Origin: Cyanoderma ruficeps | Lineage: Eukaryota > Chordata > Aves > Passeriformes > Timaliidae | Length of the DNA stretch: 64,000 bases | Direction: 5' to 3' | NCBI GenBank assembly: GCA_008694505.1 | Contig: VZDJ01007747.1 | Span: forward strand, 11,800,400-11,864,399 | Part shown: one piece after another, positions 33,301 through 44,328 of the stretch | Layout: the number at the start of each line of letters is the position of its first letter | Position numbering within the stretch: position 1 is the first letter of the stretch | Notes under the pieces: generated by a model | Database searches by the model: none | What the model was told of the DNA's origin: nothing | What the model saw: only the letters and a program-made list of their open reading frames with translations | Position numbers and translations under genes: made by a program

Positions 33301-36300
33301 AGACATGTTTTACTGTGTGCCTTGAAAGTGTGGTGGTTATGCAGTCTCAAAATGGACGGCTGTTCAGGCTGATTACCAGGTTATTTCTAAAGGCTGAAAC
33401 TCAATTAATAAGGATGGATATTCTCAATCACTTAAAAAAAAGAAGTTTTAGGTCAGTAGTAGCTCAAGTGATTTACCATCTGAAATCAGATTCTTATGGA
33501 TCAGTAGACATATGTCCAGATAATACCACCAAGGATAATTTTTTTCTTTTCAGCAGCAGTCTCAAGAGGCCTTCAGGTGAACAGCCATAGACAGTTTTTC
33601 TCCTGTTTCAAATGTATTCTTTTCAAGAAATTACTATAGCACATGGGAAAGCTCATGTTTCAGACTAGACTTGTTCATTTGTTTTTGTAAATTTGGTTTA
33701 TTACTGCTTCAGTAACATGCTTATTGCAGTTGTTCATATGGTCGGAATAGCATTTGGAAAATCCTCTTATAAATATCACTCAAGAATTTCCAGTGAGATA
33801 ATTATATTTCTGTCCTGTATGTTACTGAAACAATTCACCTGCAGAAACAAGTTCAGTTATAGTTTCTGTGTGGGATTATATATGCAAATATATATGTATG
33901 TATACATAGTCTTCAAAACTGTTTTGCAATAGACAATTGAAAACTGCTAAGAAATAATCCTTTGGGACACAGAATTGCTGTTTTTTCATTTAATGAAATT
34001 GCATCCAAGTCGTGCTTCACACATACAGAAACAAGTCAGAATTACTCCTCTCTTACTCTTGCACTTTTCAGAGACTTTTTGGCAGCTAGCCAACATAGCA
34101 GGAACACTCTAAGATCTGTTTTTTGCTGTTGTCAAAGTAGCAGCAGCTGTGCATTTAGCTCTGGGAAAGTCTGAAAGCTACCAAATCCATTTCAATGAAA
34201 GGAATTGAACAGACATAGTCTGTACAGATTCTATTTTTGTATTTTTTTAAGAGATAGACATTATTACAGTTTTTTTCCAGTGTTTTCCCATACAATACCT
34301 ACTATTTCTTCAGTCATTTATTTGGGTGTAGTATTCCCATTAGCTGATGTAGTTACTCCAGTATATAAAGTGACATATTTTAAAGGCTGAGATGTCAAAT
34401 CATAATGATAACTCATTGGTAAAAAAAAAAGTTTAGATGAGGGTTGCATTTTTTTACTTTGAAATTAGAAAATTGAACTCAAAACCACTTGTTTTCTTGC
34501 TTATGAACAACCTTTTTAAAGTTAGATTGTGTTAAACTGAGAATGTTTCTTAAAAGACCCCTCTCTCATTTAGGAGCCTGGAAAACCAGCTTAAAATAGC
34601 CTTCTAAGACTTTAGGTGGGATGAATTTCAGTTAGTCTACAGGCTATTTTTTTAGGGCTGAGGACTGTATTTTTGGATATCAACTGGTGGTAGAAGGTCA
34701 CTTACTTTAAGCTAATGGCTACCAATGTTGAGATGAAATGATTAATACAGGCTAAGAGCATTCTGATTGTCCATTCTACTCATAACTAAGTTATATGCAC
34801 TGTATTTTGGCCTGGTTTTGACCCCTTGTGAACAGCAATATTGATATTAAAAAAAGACCCATTAAATAGATTTGGTTTTTAATGAAGTGCCTTTATGGAA
34901 ATGTTGAAATTTTTTTAGTCCTGTGAAGATATTTGTGCAGTGCCAATATATCTGGATGGTGTAGCAGGCAAATACATACCTACCTAGTACTTAAATATAT
35001 TTTTGTTCAGTCAGAAGATGATTTGAACAGGGTGTATGGCTAAAATGCAGTAAACTTGTATTTCAGATGGACTTACTTAAAGAGTTCAGCAGTATAAATC
35101 GAGAAAATACTTCTAGTAGCATTCCAGTTTCTCTGGGTGAGTATTAATGATTTTCCTTTAAATTAGCATAAATATGCTAAACATTTCTTACTGACCTTCA
35201 CTAAAGTAGTTTAATAGGTAACTGCAATTTAGTCACCTCTGAATTTAAAATCATACTGCAGATTAGAAGTTAACCTCATCATTTTATGTTTCCAACTTTT
35301 TCTTCAGATGATTTAGTTGCTATAGCATAGTAATAGTTACAGATAGCTACTAAAAATATCAAAGATGCAAATTTAATTAAGGTTCTGTTACAGAAGCTGT
35401 GAAAAATGGTACTGTCATCTGGACTTTAAAGCAGTTATGTTTTAAAAATGCGCTGCTATTAAGCACGAATGGAGTTATTTTTGCTGTCACTAATATCTTT
35501 TAGGTTGCTGTTTTCTTCTTTTTAATGGGGCTCAAACAAATCATGATTCATAATCTTCGTTGGTTTTCAACTCACTACTAAATGTTTTCTATATTTCATC
35601 TCTGAAGCAGTTAGCAGCTGTCCAGCTGGCATTTTTGATAAATTTTCTTGTTTTGAAGAGAAAGACAAAATCTTTTTCTTCCACTTCCAACTTCCGTTTA
35701 ATTTTGATAACGTACAAGAAGTAAATGAAGCAGACTTGAGTGGGAAAGAAGTTAAAAGCACTGCCCAAGCCATGAGTAATTCTTCTGTCTTCCTCAATGG
35801 TAGCTCTTTAGCCCTTAGCTCTGTTAGCTTCCTTAGCTCCCTCTGTTCTCTTCCTTGATTTGGCCTGTTTCCCTTGTGGCAGCTGTTATTCCTACCACCA
35901 GTTGTAAGGAGGATATTCTATTTTCCATTCTCACATATTAGGCTTTTTTGTCCAGTGTTGGGCTCTTGAATTGTAATTAAAAGGGAGTCTCAGTAATCCA
36001 GTTTCCATGGAAATTAAGAAGGCAGTTCTTGGTTATGTCAAAGCTTGTTTTTATCGTGGAGTCTCAGAAATGGGACCTTCATTTTACACGACATAGAAAG
36101 CTTGCAACATGTTTACTTCCTTTGAGGAGTTTAGTGGCATGTTACTGAGACTTGAGGATTTTGTAGTAAGTAAACAGGCAGATGGTTTTTGAAAGAGAAT
36201 TTTCGTATTTTCAGACTCCCCAGGTTCTTCTGATTTTGTTACTCCTGCTTTTCTAAAATTTAGGAAATTTTCAGCATAAAAGATATGGGAACAGTCTTAA

Positions 36301-38327
36301 CTCTTTTATCTGAGGATACAGTACTTGAAATCCTTTCAGGCTCTTTTTGGTTGTAGCACTCTTCAGAAATCACAGCTGTACCAAATCAACAATTTTTAAT
36401 TTTAGGTATTTAAAAACAGTTTAATATAAATTTTAGATACAAAATAATGTAGCCAAGTATGTTGCAAAGGTATGATGTATAGATGGTGACATTACTAAAA
36501 AATGGGTATGAGAACTTGTTTTTTTTTTTCAAGATACTAAGTTCTCTTCCCTGACAACAGAAATCTAAAATTGCAAAGAATATCACAGCCTTCCAAATGG
36601 AAAAAAAAAATAAATTCTGCTACTTATAAGACAGGTTAGTTAGCACAAATTAAAGACGTTTGAACAGACAGTTTACAATAAAAATAATGTAAACTATATG
36701 AAATTACTATTAAATGTTTGGCACTGTAATCAGAGGTTCATAAACTTTAGTTTCAGTCTAACCAGGAGAAAACAATCTTAGTAATCTTTGGAATTTGCTT
36801 TTTGTATATTATATATAGTATACACAGTGTAAGATTACAGTTTTTTTTTAAAAATGAGAAACCTATTTTGGACTCTCATGGTAACTTTTTCTTTTCCCTC
36901 TCTAAACAATGCATTCTCTTCTGTTATTGCCTACTGTAAATCAAGTTATTTGATAGCTGACCTTATGAAAGAGAGCAAAAAGGCAAAGGTGACATAAAAC
37001 TGAGCATTTCTCTATAGATACAGAGAGGAATGAGATGCCAGAGAGTCATCTTCAGTCGTCTGGATGCAGTCCACTGTTATCCACAGACCAATCTCCCAGA
37101 GACATGACCATTAATTCTCATGATCTGACAGACATTTCAAAGGTAAGTAAAACTGGTGAATGCCCAGTTGATTTCCTTTGAGGTCAAGAGAACAAGTAAG
37201 CATTGGTTTTAATTGTATATACTGATAGAAAAACAAGGAAACTATGCAAAACTACATCTAGGTCTGTCTCATAAAAATGCTTTTCATATGTAAACAGTGC
37301 TTAAAGTTACATTTTCTCTGAATTTAAGTTGAAAGTCCATCTGAAAAATGTCAGCTTTGAACAGTTCACTAACTTTGTTGCTTTTCAATTGTAGGAAACA
37401 ATAAGACAAAGAATGGAAAAGATAAGTAAAATGTAAGTAATAGGAAAGGGCAGCAGGAATTTATTTCCCAGGAGGGAATTATACTGGACTAAGGCACACA
37501 GAGAATGTACATATGTGTTCCAAACCTCAAAAGTCTCTACATCAGGTGTGGCATTTCCTTATGGCTCTACTGCATAGTAAATCCACTTACAGTTTTGCAT
37601 TTGTGGGATGAGTCATTGTTTTGGTTTCTAAAAAGCAATAGAAAGCACTCTTAATAGTATTAACTAGAGATTAAAGAATGTTTAGAATTTGGTTGATAAG
37701 AAATAGGAATATTATTTATTTCCTGATTGAAATTCCCTGGTACTTGCAACTTTTCTTTCTGAAAAATACCTGTTATCCTAAGTGTTTATTATTTAAAAAT
37801 AAAAGAAATTTCAGCTTAAGGATTATAATAACTGTATTAAGATGTATTTGATATTAATTCTGAGATCTATAATAATTTTTGTTATATTTTTATTATACTT
37901 GAAGAGAAATGTGTAGCTCTACAATGTGTCTCTAGCAAGAGATTTGTATTCTCTAAGTGCATGGCCTATAAAAAGCTCTAGCTTTTTCAGTGATTTTTTT
38001 TTTTTGTGTGAGTTACATCTTTCTTTGAGTACTTAAGGTTTATTGATGTATGGTAGGCATTTAAAATAGAAACCAATAGCAGAGGAAAAGGGTGGGATGA
38101 CAGAAAACTTATGGGCTCATGCTGCTTGTTAGTATTTTGGATAATTAGAAAGTTAAAAGCAAGTCAGTTATTTTGTACCTTATTTTATTAAATGCATGTA
38201 AACAAAATTTATTTTCAGAATTGAAGAAACCTTCAACTTGTTCAAAACACCAAGCCCACCTCTGGGAATACCTGAAAGCACAGGTCTTCAGACCTGGTCT
38301 CTGCAGACTCATGGATACCAGAAATAA
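27264..38327 (+). CDS. CEP44: CEP44, centrosomal protein of 44 kDa
   Basis: Ten coding exons (27264-27352, 27969-28116, 29095-29241, 30124-30231, 31677-31808, 32196-32405, 35067-35136, 37018-37142, 37395-37432, 38219-38327) join in phase into 391 codons and a TAA stop, close to the human length. All junctions are GT-AG. Residues 1 to about 128 form the conserved N-terminal CEP44 domain ([20 protein letters not shown], then [19 protein letters not shown] and [10 protein letters not shown]). Residues 209-278 form a charged heptad-rich coiled coil ([17 protein letters not shown]). The middle (129-208) and the C-terminus are low in predicted structure. Family knowledge: the protein sits at centrioles and spindle poles and is needed for centriole maturation and centrosome cohesion. 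The start ATG has A at -3 and G at +4. No disabling change is seen. Confidence 0.95.
27353..27968 (+). other. CEP44 intron 2
   Basis: GTAAGT donor, TTCATAG acceptor, 616 bases. A minus-strand open frame of 120 codons (27378-27740) inside it has no recognisable family. Confidence 0.85.
27969..28116 (+). CDS. CEP44: CEP44 coding exon 3
   Basis: Encodes residues 30-79 of the N-terminal domain ([15 protein letters not shown] to [10 protein letters not shown]). The acceptor TTCATAG precedes GTTAGTAAAG, and the donor TATAAG|GTATCT ends the exon in phase 0. Confidence 0.95.
28117..29094 (+). other. CEP44 intron 3
   Basis: AT-rich intron with an imperfect 30-base-period duplication at 28871-28923 and a TA-rich run at about 28941-28960. 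No gene is seen. Confidence 0.85.
29095..29241 (+). CDS. CEP44: CEP44 coding exon 4
   Basis: The acceptor TTATTTTGTTGCAG and the donor AGTAAG|GTACTG flank 49 codons, residues 80-128 ([14 protein letters not shown] to [10 protein letters not shown]). It finishes the conserved N-terminal domain. Confidence 0.95.
29242..30123 (+). other. CEP44 intron 4
   Basis: GTACTG donor, GAG acceptor. Contains a short GT microsatellite at about 30006-30025. No gene is seen. Confidence 0.8.
30124..30231 (+). CDS. CEP44: CEP44 coding exon 5
   Basis: 36 codons, residues 129-164, a basic linker start ([15 protein letters not shown]) followed by a Gly/Ser-rich part. The acceptor is CTTTGGAG at 30123 and the donor CAG|GTATGA. 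The acceptor tract is weak, but phase 0 on both sides and an uninterrupted frame support it. Confidence 0.85.
30232..31676 (+). other. CEP44 intron 5
   Basis: GTATGA donor. Ends with a (GTTT)n tract at about 31640-31662 and the acceptor CTCAAAAG. No gene is seen. Confidence 0.8.
31640..31662. repeat. (GTTT)n microsatellite
   Basis: TTTTGTTTGTTTGTTTGTTT immediately upstream of the CEP44 exon 6 acceptor. It serves as an unusual G-interrupted pyrimidine tract for that splice site. Confidence 0.85.
31677..31808 (+). CDS. CEP44: CEP44 coding exon 6
   Basis: 44 codons, residues 165-208 ([14 protein letters not shown] to [10 protein letters not shown]), an acidic, proline-containing linker before the coiled coil. 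The donor is CAACAA|GTAAGA. The acceptor region AAAAGAAG is a tandem AG, so Lys165 may be optional. Confidence 0.88.
31837..31868. repeat. Poly-T tract with assembly gap
   Basis: A T-run is interrupted by three N (31851-31853) just after CEP44 exon 6. The true length of the tract, and whether any sequence is missing, cannot be told from here. The spliced frame across the intron is unaffected. Confidence 0.9.
32196..32405 (+). CDS. CEP44: CEP44 coding exon 7 (coiled coil)
   Basis: The acceptor TATTTTCAG and the donor AAAAAG|GTGTGT flank 70 codons, residues 209-278. Leucines and other hydrophobic residues recur at heptad spacing among Glu, Lys and Gln ([41 protein letters not shown]), which marks a coiled coil likely to mediate dimer or partner binding. 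Confidence 0.95.
32406..35066 (+). other. CEP44 intron 7
   Basis: The longest CEP44 intron after the first coding exon, about 2.7 kb and AT-rich. The 135-codon plus-strand frame at 33183-33590 matches no family and sits wholly in the intron. No repeat with clear ends is seen. Confidence 0.85.
35067..35136 (+). CDS. CEP44: CEP44 coding exon 8
   Basis: 70 bases (acceptor TTGTATTTCAG, donor CTCTGG|GTGAGT) encoding residues 279-301 and one base of codon 302 ([23 protein letters not shown]). Too short to appear as a long open frame; it is fixed by phase 0 in and phase 1 out. Confidence 0.93.
35137..37017 (+). other. CEP44 intron 8
   Basis: GTGAGT donor, CTCTATAG acceptor. AT-rich, with A and T runs near 36520 and 36600. 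No gene is seen. Confidence 0.85.
37018..37142 (+). CDS. CEP44: CEP44 coding exon 9
   Basis: 125 bases encoding residues 302-343, a Ser/Thr/Pro-rich polar segment ([19 protein letters not shown]). Acceptor TTTCTCTATAG, donor TCAAAG|GTAAGT. Phase 1 in and phase 0 out match its neighbours. Confidence 0.93.
37395..37432 (+). CDS. CEP44: CEP44 coding exon 10 (38-bp microexon)
   Basis: The acceptor TCAATTGTAG and the donor AAAAT|GTAAGT flank [12 protein letters not shown] plus two bases of codon 356. It is short, but both splice sites are good and it is required to keep exons 9 and 11 in frame. Confidence 0.9.
38219..38327 (+). CDS. CEP44: CEP44 coding exon 11 (terminal)
   Basis: The acceptor TTTATTTTCAG precedes AATTGAAGAAACC. 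It encodes residues 356-391, including [11 protein letters not shown] and ending THGYQK-TAA at 38325-38327. The longer plus-strand open frame at 38173-38358 over this exon is a different, non-coding frame. Confidence 0.93.
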
Positions 38328-38400
38328 TATGTATGTTTGTACAGCATTAAATTTTTAATTTATCGAATTTGTAGTGATCACCGGAGCCTTTATTGCTTTG

Positions 38401-38406
38401 AATAAA
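38401..38406 (+). terminator. CEP44 proximal poly(A) signal
   Basis: AATAAA 73 bases after the stop codon. A second AATAAA lies at 38702-38707. Either could define the transcript end; the proximal one would give a very short 3' untranslated region. Confidence 0.5.
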
Positions 38407-38701
38407 TATTTTACTCATGCATCTGTGTATTGATTTCCCTCCCCACCACAATTTGTGGTTTTAAAGAGTGTTCACATAGCTTCTTCCCCCCTCCTTGCAC
38501 TTTTGTGAATTGAAGTCATTACAGGAGTGTATTCTTGTGTTGACATTTGTTAGCAGAGTGCTAAGTAATATGTTTTTTAAAGTGTGGGCTTGAGGACCGT
38601 GGTTTATGTCCTGTTGGAAACATTCCAGCTGGAACTTGAGTATTACACCCAAGAGGCATTCTTACATACCATCTTACCATCTGTACTGTTGAATACTTCT
38701 T

Positions 38702-38707
38702 AATAAA
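38702..38707 (+). terminator. CEP44 distal poly(A) signal candidate
   Basis: AATAAA about 375 bases after the CEP44 stop, followed within 50 bases by GT/T-rich sequence (TGTGCCTTTTTGCCG then a T-run), which is a normal downstream element. Confidence 0.5.
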
Positions 38708-38729
38708 AAACTTACATACACAGTTTCAA

Positions 38730-41700
38730 ATATGTGCCTTTTTGCCGTTTTTTTTTATTTTTAAGTATAAGTTTTCATGCTGAGCTGGAGAGCACCAACA
38801 CTTTATGGCTTCCATTAACGCTGACAAAGTGATGGTCAGTTTGATCCTAAACACTAAAATGTGCAAGTAAGTTCACAGACTTTGACTGCAAGAGATGTGT
38901 TGAGTGTTTTAGTGCTCTTACCCAACACATTTTAAGACCGGCAGCACAGATGGAGACCAGTCAGTATACAAAGAAACACAACATTTTCATTATTTGAAGC
39001 CATATTAAGATGTCTGTTTAGAGACATAAGTAGATGTAAGACTTCCATAAACAAATGATCAAACCAAAGATGTGTGAGGCTTGATTAGATTTATTTATTT
39101 GTTACTCTTTGTAAATTGGCCTATCATATCAAGGTTCCTATGTGTTTTATTACTTCACTTTAAAAGCTTTTTAGAGTTTAATATTACAAACCAGTCGGAA
39201 TCTGCAGTTTGCAGATGAAGGCAAAAGCAGCTGTTTGACATGCTGTAAAAAGTGATTTCTATGTTTTAACAATAATTATGATTTTTTTCATATAACCATA
39301 TGGAATATAAAAGGACTATTTTACACAGAAACAGAAGAGCTAACGGCGATCTGTTGTTATATAAACTAGTTCTGGGTTTTTTTGACTTCTGTGATTGGAC
39401 TAACTTTTTCAGTTGTTTAAAAATAAAAGAACCTAAAAAGATTGGAAAATTACATAGCAGGAATGTGTTTTGCCCCTTAATTGAAAATAGGCCTTGCAAA
39501 TCACTGTTCATTATTCTAACAATGAAATGAGATGAAATGAGGTTTTCCTCTAAATGTTAGAGCAACTCATGTCTTAAAATAGCACTACAGCACCATCTTG
39601 TGGAAATCTTTATAAAGTCAACAAAGCAGTAAAAAAAAGTGTTTCTGTCTGCTTTGAGTTGCTATGGTCAAGTATTTTGAATTATCTCTCTCTTATTTTT
39701 CCTCTTTGCCTTGGAGTCGAAGAGCCTTTTTTGTTCAGTAAGATATTCACTGTGATACTTGATAATGTTTGTGGCAGGAATGAGAGGAATTACTATTGTT
39801 TGCTGATGTCATGGCAAAAATGAGAAGTGTTAGTTAATATATTTGATTCAAGTTACAGAGACTTGTCATTGAAGGCATCTGGGGAATGCAGTGAGTGCTA
39901 GAAAAAGCTCTTTCTCTGTGTGCAATTCAATATCATCTCTATTTAGTGCTATAAAATTGAAAATCTCAAGTTGTTCAACTATTTCCTTCTTCCAGCAGTT
40001 TATATAGTAATGAAAAACTGAAATCAAGGGTACGGACAAACTGAAGTTTGAGAAGTGCATTATTGTCCTGTAAAGGTTAATTTTACTGGAGAAACAGGAA
40101 AGTAAGATGGTCAAAATATATTACAAGCTACTAATTGTAGAATTTACTTAGTTACTTTGTATTACAGATGCTTGAAATTCTTTACTAATCAGCAGTGAAA
40201 AGGGCTTGAAACAGCTTTTTTCTGTCAGCTGCTTGTTTTGACCTTGGAAGTTAGGCATCATTTCAAACAGTTGCAATTGTAATATATTCTACCTTAAAAT
40301 TATTTATTTACTAGTTATTTACAATTATCTTTTCAAACACTATATCGCGTATAGTTTCTGTTCAGGTATTTTTTAGGATCATTTTTAACTATGTGTGATG
40401 TAAATATCTTAATTAATTTATTATCCTCAGGCAGCAAACTATGCTTCCTCAGGAAAAGTATTGTATCTGCAAAAATGGTTTAATGATAGTACTTTGCTTC
40501 TGTGGTCTGTGGGCAGGTTTCTGTATGTTAGAGATCTGTTGTGGTCTTTGTAGGATACTGGGGACGATGCACTTTGTCACCTATGCCAGATGAGCAGTCA
40601 ATACAAGGATAGTGGTTAAAACCCTTTTGAGTGTCCCAAATGGGGAAAAGAAGTTGTACCAAAACTATGATATTCCTTCTGATGAGCATCTTGTGGCTTA
40701 TTTAATGAGGAGTAGTAAAGTTAGTATCTCTGTCTAAGCAATGTGACCTTATCTGAGACAAAAAATGCTGTGTCAGTCATTGAAAAACTTGTTCTCTTTA
40801 GACAATCTAGAGCAGATGCTTGATTTGGAAGTGGTGAGGCTTTTTACCCTATAGGAGCAAACTGCTCTAGGTACAGGTTCACAACAATTAGCAGTAGTGA
40901 TGAACATGGATGTTCTAATACAGCATCATGTGTTGGTTTTCCTCTCCCCTTTCCCATTGCAGTTGTTGTGAAGAAAATTTATGCTATATAGCAAAATCAC
41001 TTGACGATAGACTCAAAATCAACAGAAATATATTTTTTCCAATGTTAGGTTTATAATGATAAATTTCTAGCATAAGCAATGTGAAAGAATATTATGCCTT
41101 GGGGTATTTTATTTTAATCAAAGATGCAATTCTGTTTCTAAAACATACTGCAAGGTCTTCATAAAGTTTCACACTTGCGTGCCTGTTCTCTTACCTGGTG
41201 TTGCATTGCATTGAGTGCATGTTGAAATATGAACTGGGATTAAGAGTTAGAGAGCCTTGAATATTTTCCATGAATGCTGAGAATAGTTTCACAAAGCTGA
41301 AGTTTTTGGCAGCTTAAGGGATTTCCTCCTAGTGCTGATCATTCCCATCTGTCTATGTTATCTAACTATGTTTTTTAACTGATGTGACTTAAATATACTC
41401 TTCTGAAAATAAATAGCGAGGGGTATTGTTTGTATTTTTTTGGGTGGTCTTATTTGTTTTTTTTATTTTTTCTCATTCACATCAACTCTGTGGTCAGCTT
41501 ATGACATTGCATCCAAATGTTTGTGCCTGAACTTTCAGTTGGAGCAGCCTGCTATGCTGTCAAGTAACTGTGCAACAGGAGAGAGAATGGGTCAAGTTGG
41601 CGTTTTACTGCTGAAAGATATCTTTCTCTGAGTCTGCAGAGAGGTAGAAGTGAAGAGGTTCCTGTATAAAGTCCCAATGTACATATTCATGAAAACTTAT

Positions 41701-43879
41701 TTATTTTTGAATTGATTGAATGAAAGGGCAAACTGTCTGAGAAAAACATGGAAAATAGGATTAAAGGAAATCTAAATCTACAATTTGGAATTGAGTCAGT
41801 TTTCAGGAGTTGAAATAGCTCTGTTTATTGCATGTGCTTTTGTTTTGTGGTTTTTTTCCCCTTGGCCAGTTTTTTTGGATTCAGAGGCATATTTTTTCAT
41901 ATGTTCAAAAATACCTAAAAAACACAACCTGTTATTTGCTGTGTAAAATGACCATAAAATATACAGGCAAATGCAAACCAAATCCTTGGGGAATATTCTG
42001 TGTAATCTTTTGTATTGTGGAACAAATATGTATGAATGTGTAACACATTTAAAATATTTCAGCTAGGCAATCACTGTATTATAGAAATATAAAATATATT
42101 CTCCTTACAATCGTAGTTAACTGTAGTGATAAACTAGGTAATATAGTTCATGGACTTTTAAAGCATTTCATTGCTATCAATATAAGCAAGTTTCAATATG
42201 CAGGAAGATTCTTCAGTGATTTTTAGCAGTGTGTGTTCATTTGCTCCATCGGTGATCAAGTAGAATGCACTACCCCTTTCCTATCATACTGACTGATGGT
42301 CTGGTGTTGCGTAGTCTTTGTCCCTGTGTTGCTGCATAAGACACTGATAGTAATTTCTTTGTCTGCTTGCTCCGGCTGCAAAATTAGGAGATTCCCCTTG
42401 TTTTTCTCTTGAGTATGATGTGGTTTGGTTTATTGTTTATGCCCACTTTAAGAATTACTTCAGAAAAAAGCTAATGGAAAAAAAATATTGTCTGTTTTTT
42501 TCTTGTAATTGAAACTGTCCCACTGGAACCTATTGAAAGAACTAAGGATAAGTTCATGAATTTACTTGAGCTTATGTATTAGTGGTAACTTAGGGTCCAG
42601 CTTCTTGTAGTTATAAAAGTGGTTGACAGCTGTGATAATTTCAGTTAAAGTAGCTGTGCTTTTGTGTGAACTACAGAAAAATAGGTGCTGATATGGTGGA
42701 AGATTACTAGCCTGAATACTTTATCAAGTTCCATTTTGAGACAATTAAGATCAGTGACTCGAATTTTCTGTGGGTTTTTTCTTGTATCACTGTTGGAACA
42801 TTTCTGTATTCTCTATATTATATATGGCCTTTTCATGAAGATATACCAGCAAACAATATATTGCGCCAAGTATTTTGTGATTGAATGTCATACTCAAAAC
42901 AAATCTTTTTGTTTGAAACTGACTTGGGCTTGCATAATACTGTATTCCTGCACTGATCATAAATTGTCTTGAATATGAAATATACAGGGGGAAGGGATAC
43001 AATAGTTACCTTACTTTAGCTTGGAAAGAACAAAAGACAATTTTTCTAGTGATTGAGAAAGCACTGAGATTAATGTTATTTCATTGTTGTTTTAAAGGCT
43101 TCAGCTTTGAGTGAAAGTATTTTTGTTACATGAATGTCTTTGATAAATGTTTGGAGTTTAAGTGAGTTTTCTGATTGTTTTGCCCTCATTTTAAAGATTG
43201 ACATAAATATGTGCATAATACTGATCTAGTAGTACAAGCCGCAGCAATGATCTGTAGGTGTTCTGGTAAGGTTTGTGAGCTTTGCTGTACAAGTATAGTT
43301 TCACCTTAGCAATAAATAAAAATAAGTTGTCTGTGAATCCCTTCTTGCTTTAGGAGAGAAGTTGTCTTGAGTAAAGAGTAAACTGAAGTCCTCATGGATG
43401 AGGCCTTGAAATGTCAAGACCCAGAATATGGAGGACTTTTCTGGCGATTGAAGTAAGGTCCACAGGAAATTCCTCTGGAGGAGATAAAAATGGAACTGCA
43501 AGGCAAGGAGGAAAAAGGCTCCAGATGATCTAGAAGTGGGTATCAGCAGGACATACTTTATTTAAGTACTGCTTTAAAAGTTACCTTCAGAGTGTAATGT
43601 GTCTGACAACCAAGCAGCACAAAATACCAAGGAGGTTCATTTAATTAAAAGTGTACTCATGTTGAGTAGTATTTGAAATTTATTCAGCACAAATGAGTAG
43701 GAAAAATACACTGTAGTATGGTGGTCATTCATATGCATAAAACAGGGTTAGGTACCGTAGTCATATGTACAGACCAAGCAGCCTTGTGACCAGTGGCTTC
43801 ATACCTAACACACAAATGCTTAGATCAAAATGGTTTCCAACGTCCTCTGGGCAGATCTGTGGTTATCTCAACTCTTCAT
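38730..43879. other. Gene-free sequence downstream of CEP44
   Basis: No coding exon is recognised on either strand. A CTCF-like motif is at 39588-39603. Open frames are short and have no family resemblance. HPGD, the next gene in the human order, is not visible here. Confidence 0.5.
39588..39603 (-). promoter_or_regulatory. CTCF-like binding motif (minus orientation)
   Basis: The minus strand reads CCACAAGATGGTGCTG, close to the CTCF core CCACTAGATGGCGCTG. The flanking bases TTT before and TAG after also match the second copy at 63912. It is a motif match read by eye, not proof of binding. Confidence 0.45.
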
Positions 43880-43897
43880 GCCCTACAGTGGGCACCA
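43880..43897 (-). other. Retroviral primer-binding-site-like sequence
   Basis: Just beyond the 3' end of the minus-strand LTR the sequence reads TGGTGCCCACTGTAGGGC. It matches 14 of 18 positions of the tRNA-Lys-type site TGGCGCCCAACGTGGGGC. It marks the start of a short internal remnant of an old endogenous retrovirus. No gag, pol or env is recognised further left. Confidence 0.5.
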
Positions 43898-44328
43898 GTT
43901 AAGGCTGTCCTGCTTTAGGAATGGTATTCCCCAATTCAGTGCCCCCACTGAGACTATCCAAAACCACATTGCTGTTCACTCTCCCTGTTTTTGCCCTCCC
44001 CTTTCCTACTGGGTGGGATGGAGTTGAGAATTGGAGGCAAAAAGGGCAAAGATCACAGATTGAGACAAGAACAATTTACTAGAAACAATGATGTGATAGG
44101 AAAAACAGTAATAGCAACAGGATTAATAACCAAAGGGTTCAAAAGAGAGAGTGATTCCCTGTAAAATGCTTACTGAGCCCAGAAGGAGCCATTTCTCCCT
44201 GGACAAGTGTCCATTTCACCTGCCCTCAGCAATGAGGTGAGGTGATATAGATTAACCTCCATGTCCTAATCACACCCTCTCCCTTCTGCAAAAAATTAAC
44301 ACTGTACTGGCTGGAACCAGGATAGACA
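43898..44328 (-). mobile_element. ERVL-like LTR, minus orientation
   Basis: Read on the minus strand it starts TGTCTATCCTGGTTCCAGCC, then GTGTTAATTTTTTGC. Later it has a TAAATTGTTCTTGTCTCAAT segment and CTCAACTCCATCCCACCCAG, features that I recognise from a widespread avian ERVL LTR family. It is diverged and has no clear target duplication. The primer-site-like sequence next to it suggests that this is the 5' LTR of a deleted provirus rather than a clean solo LTR. The left edge is uncertain by tens of bases. Confidence 0.65.

Noticed and set aside
33183..33590. 135-codon plus-strand frame in CEP44 intron 7
   Set aside because: Lies between well-defined exons 7 and 8, has no CEP44 similarity and would not splice in phase.
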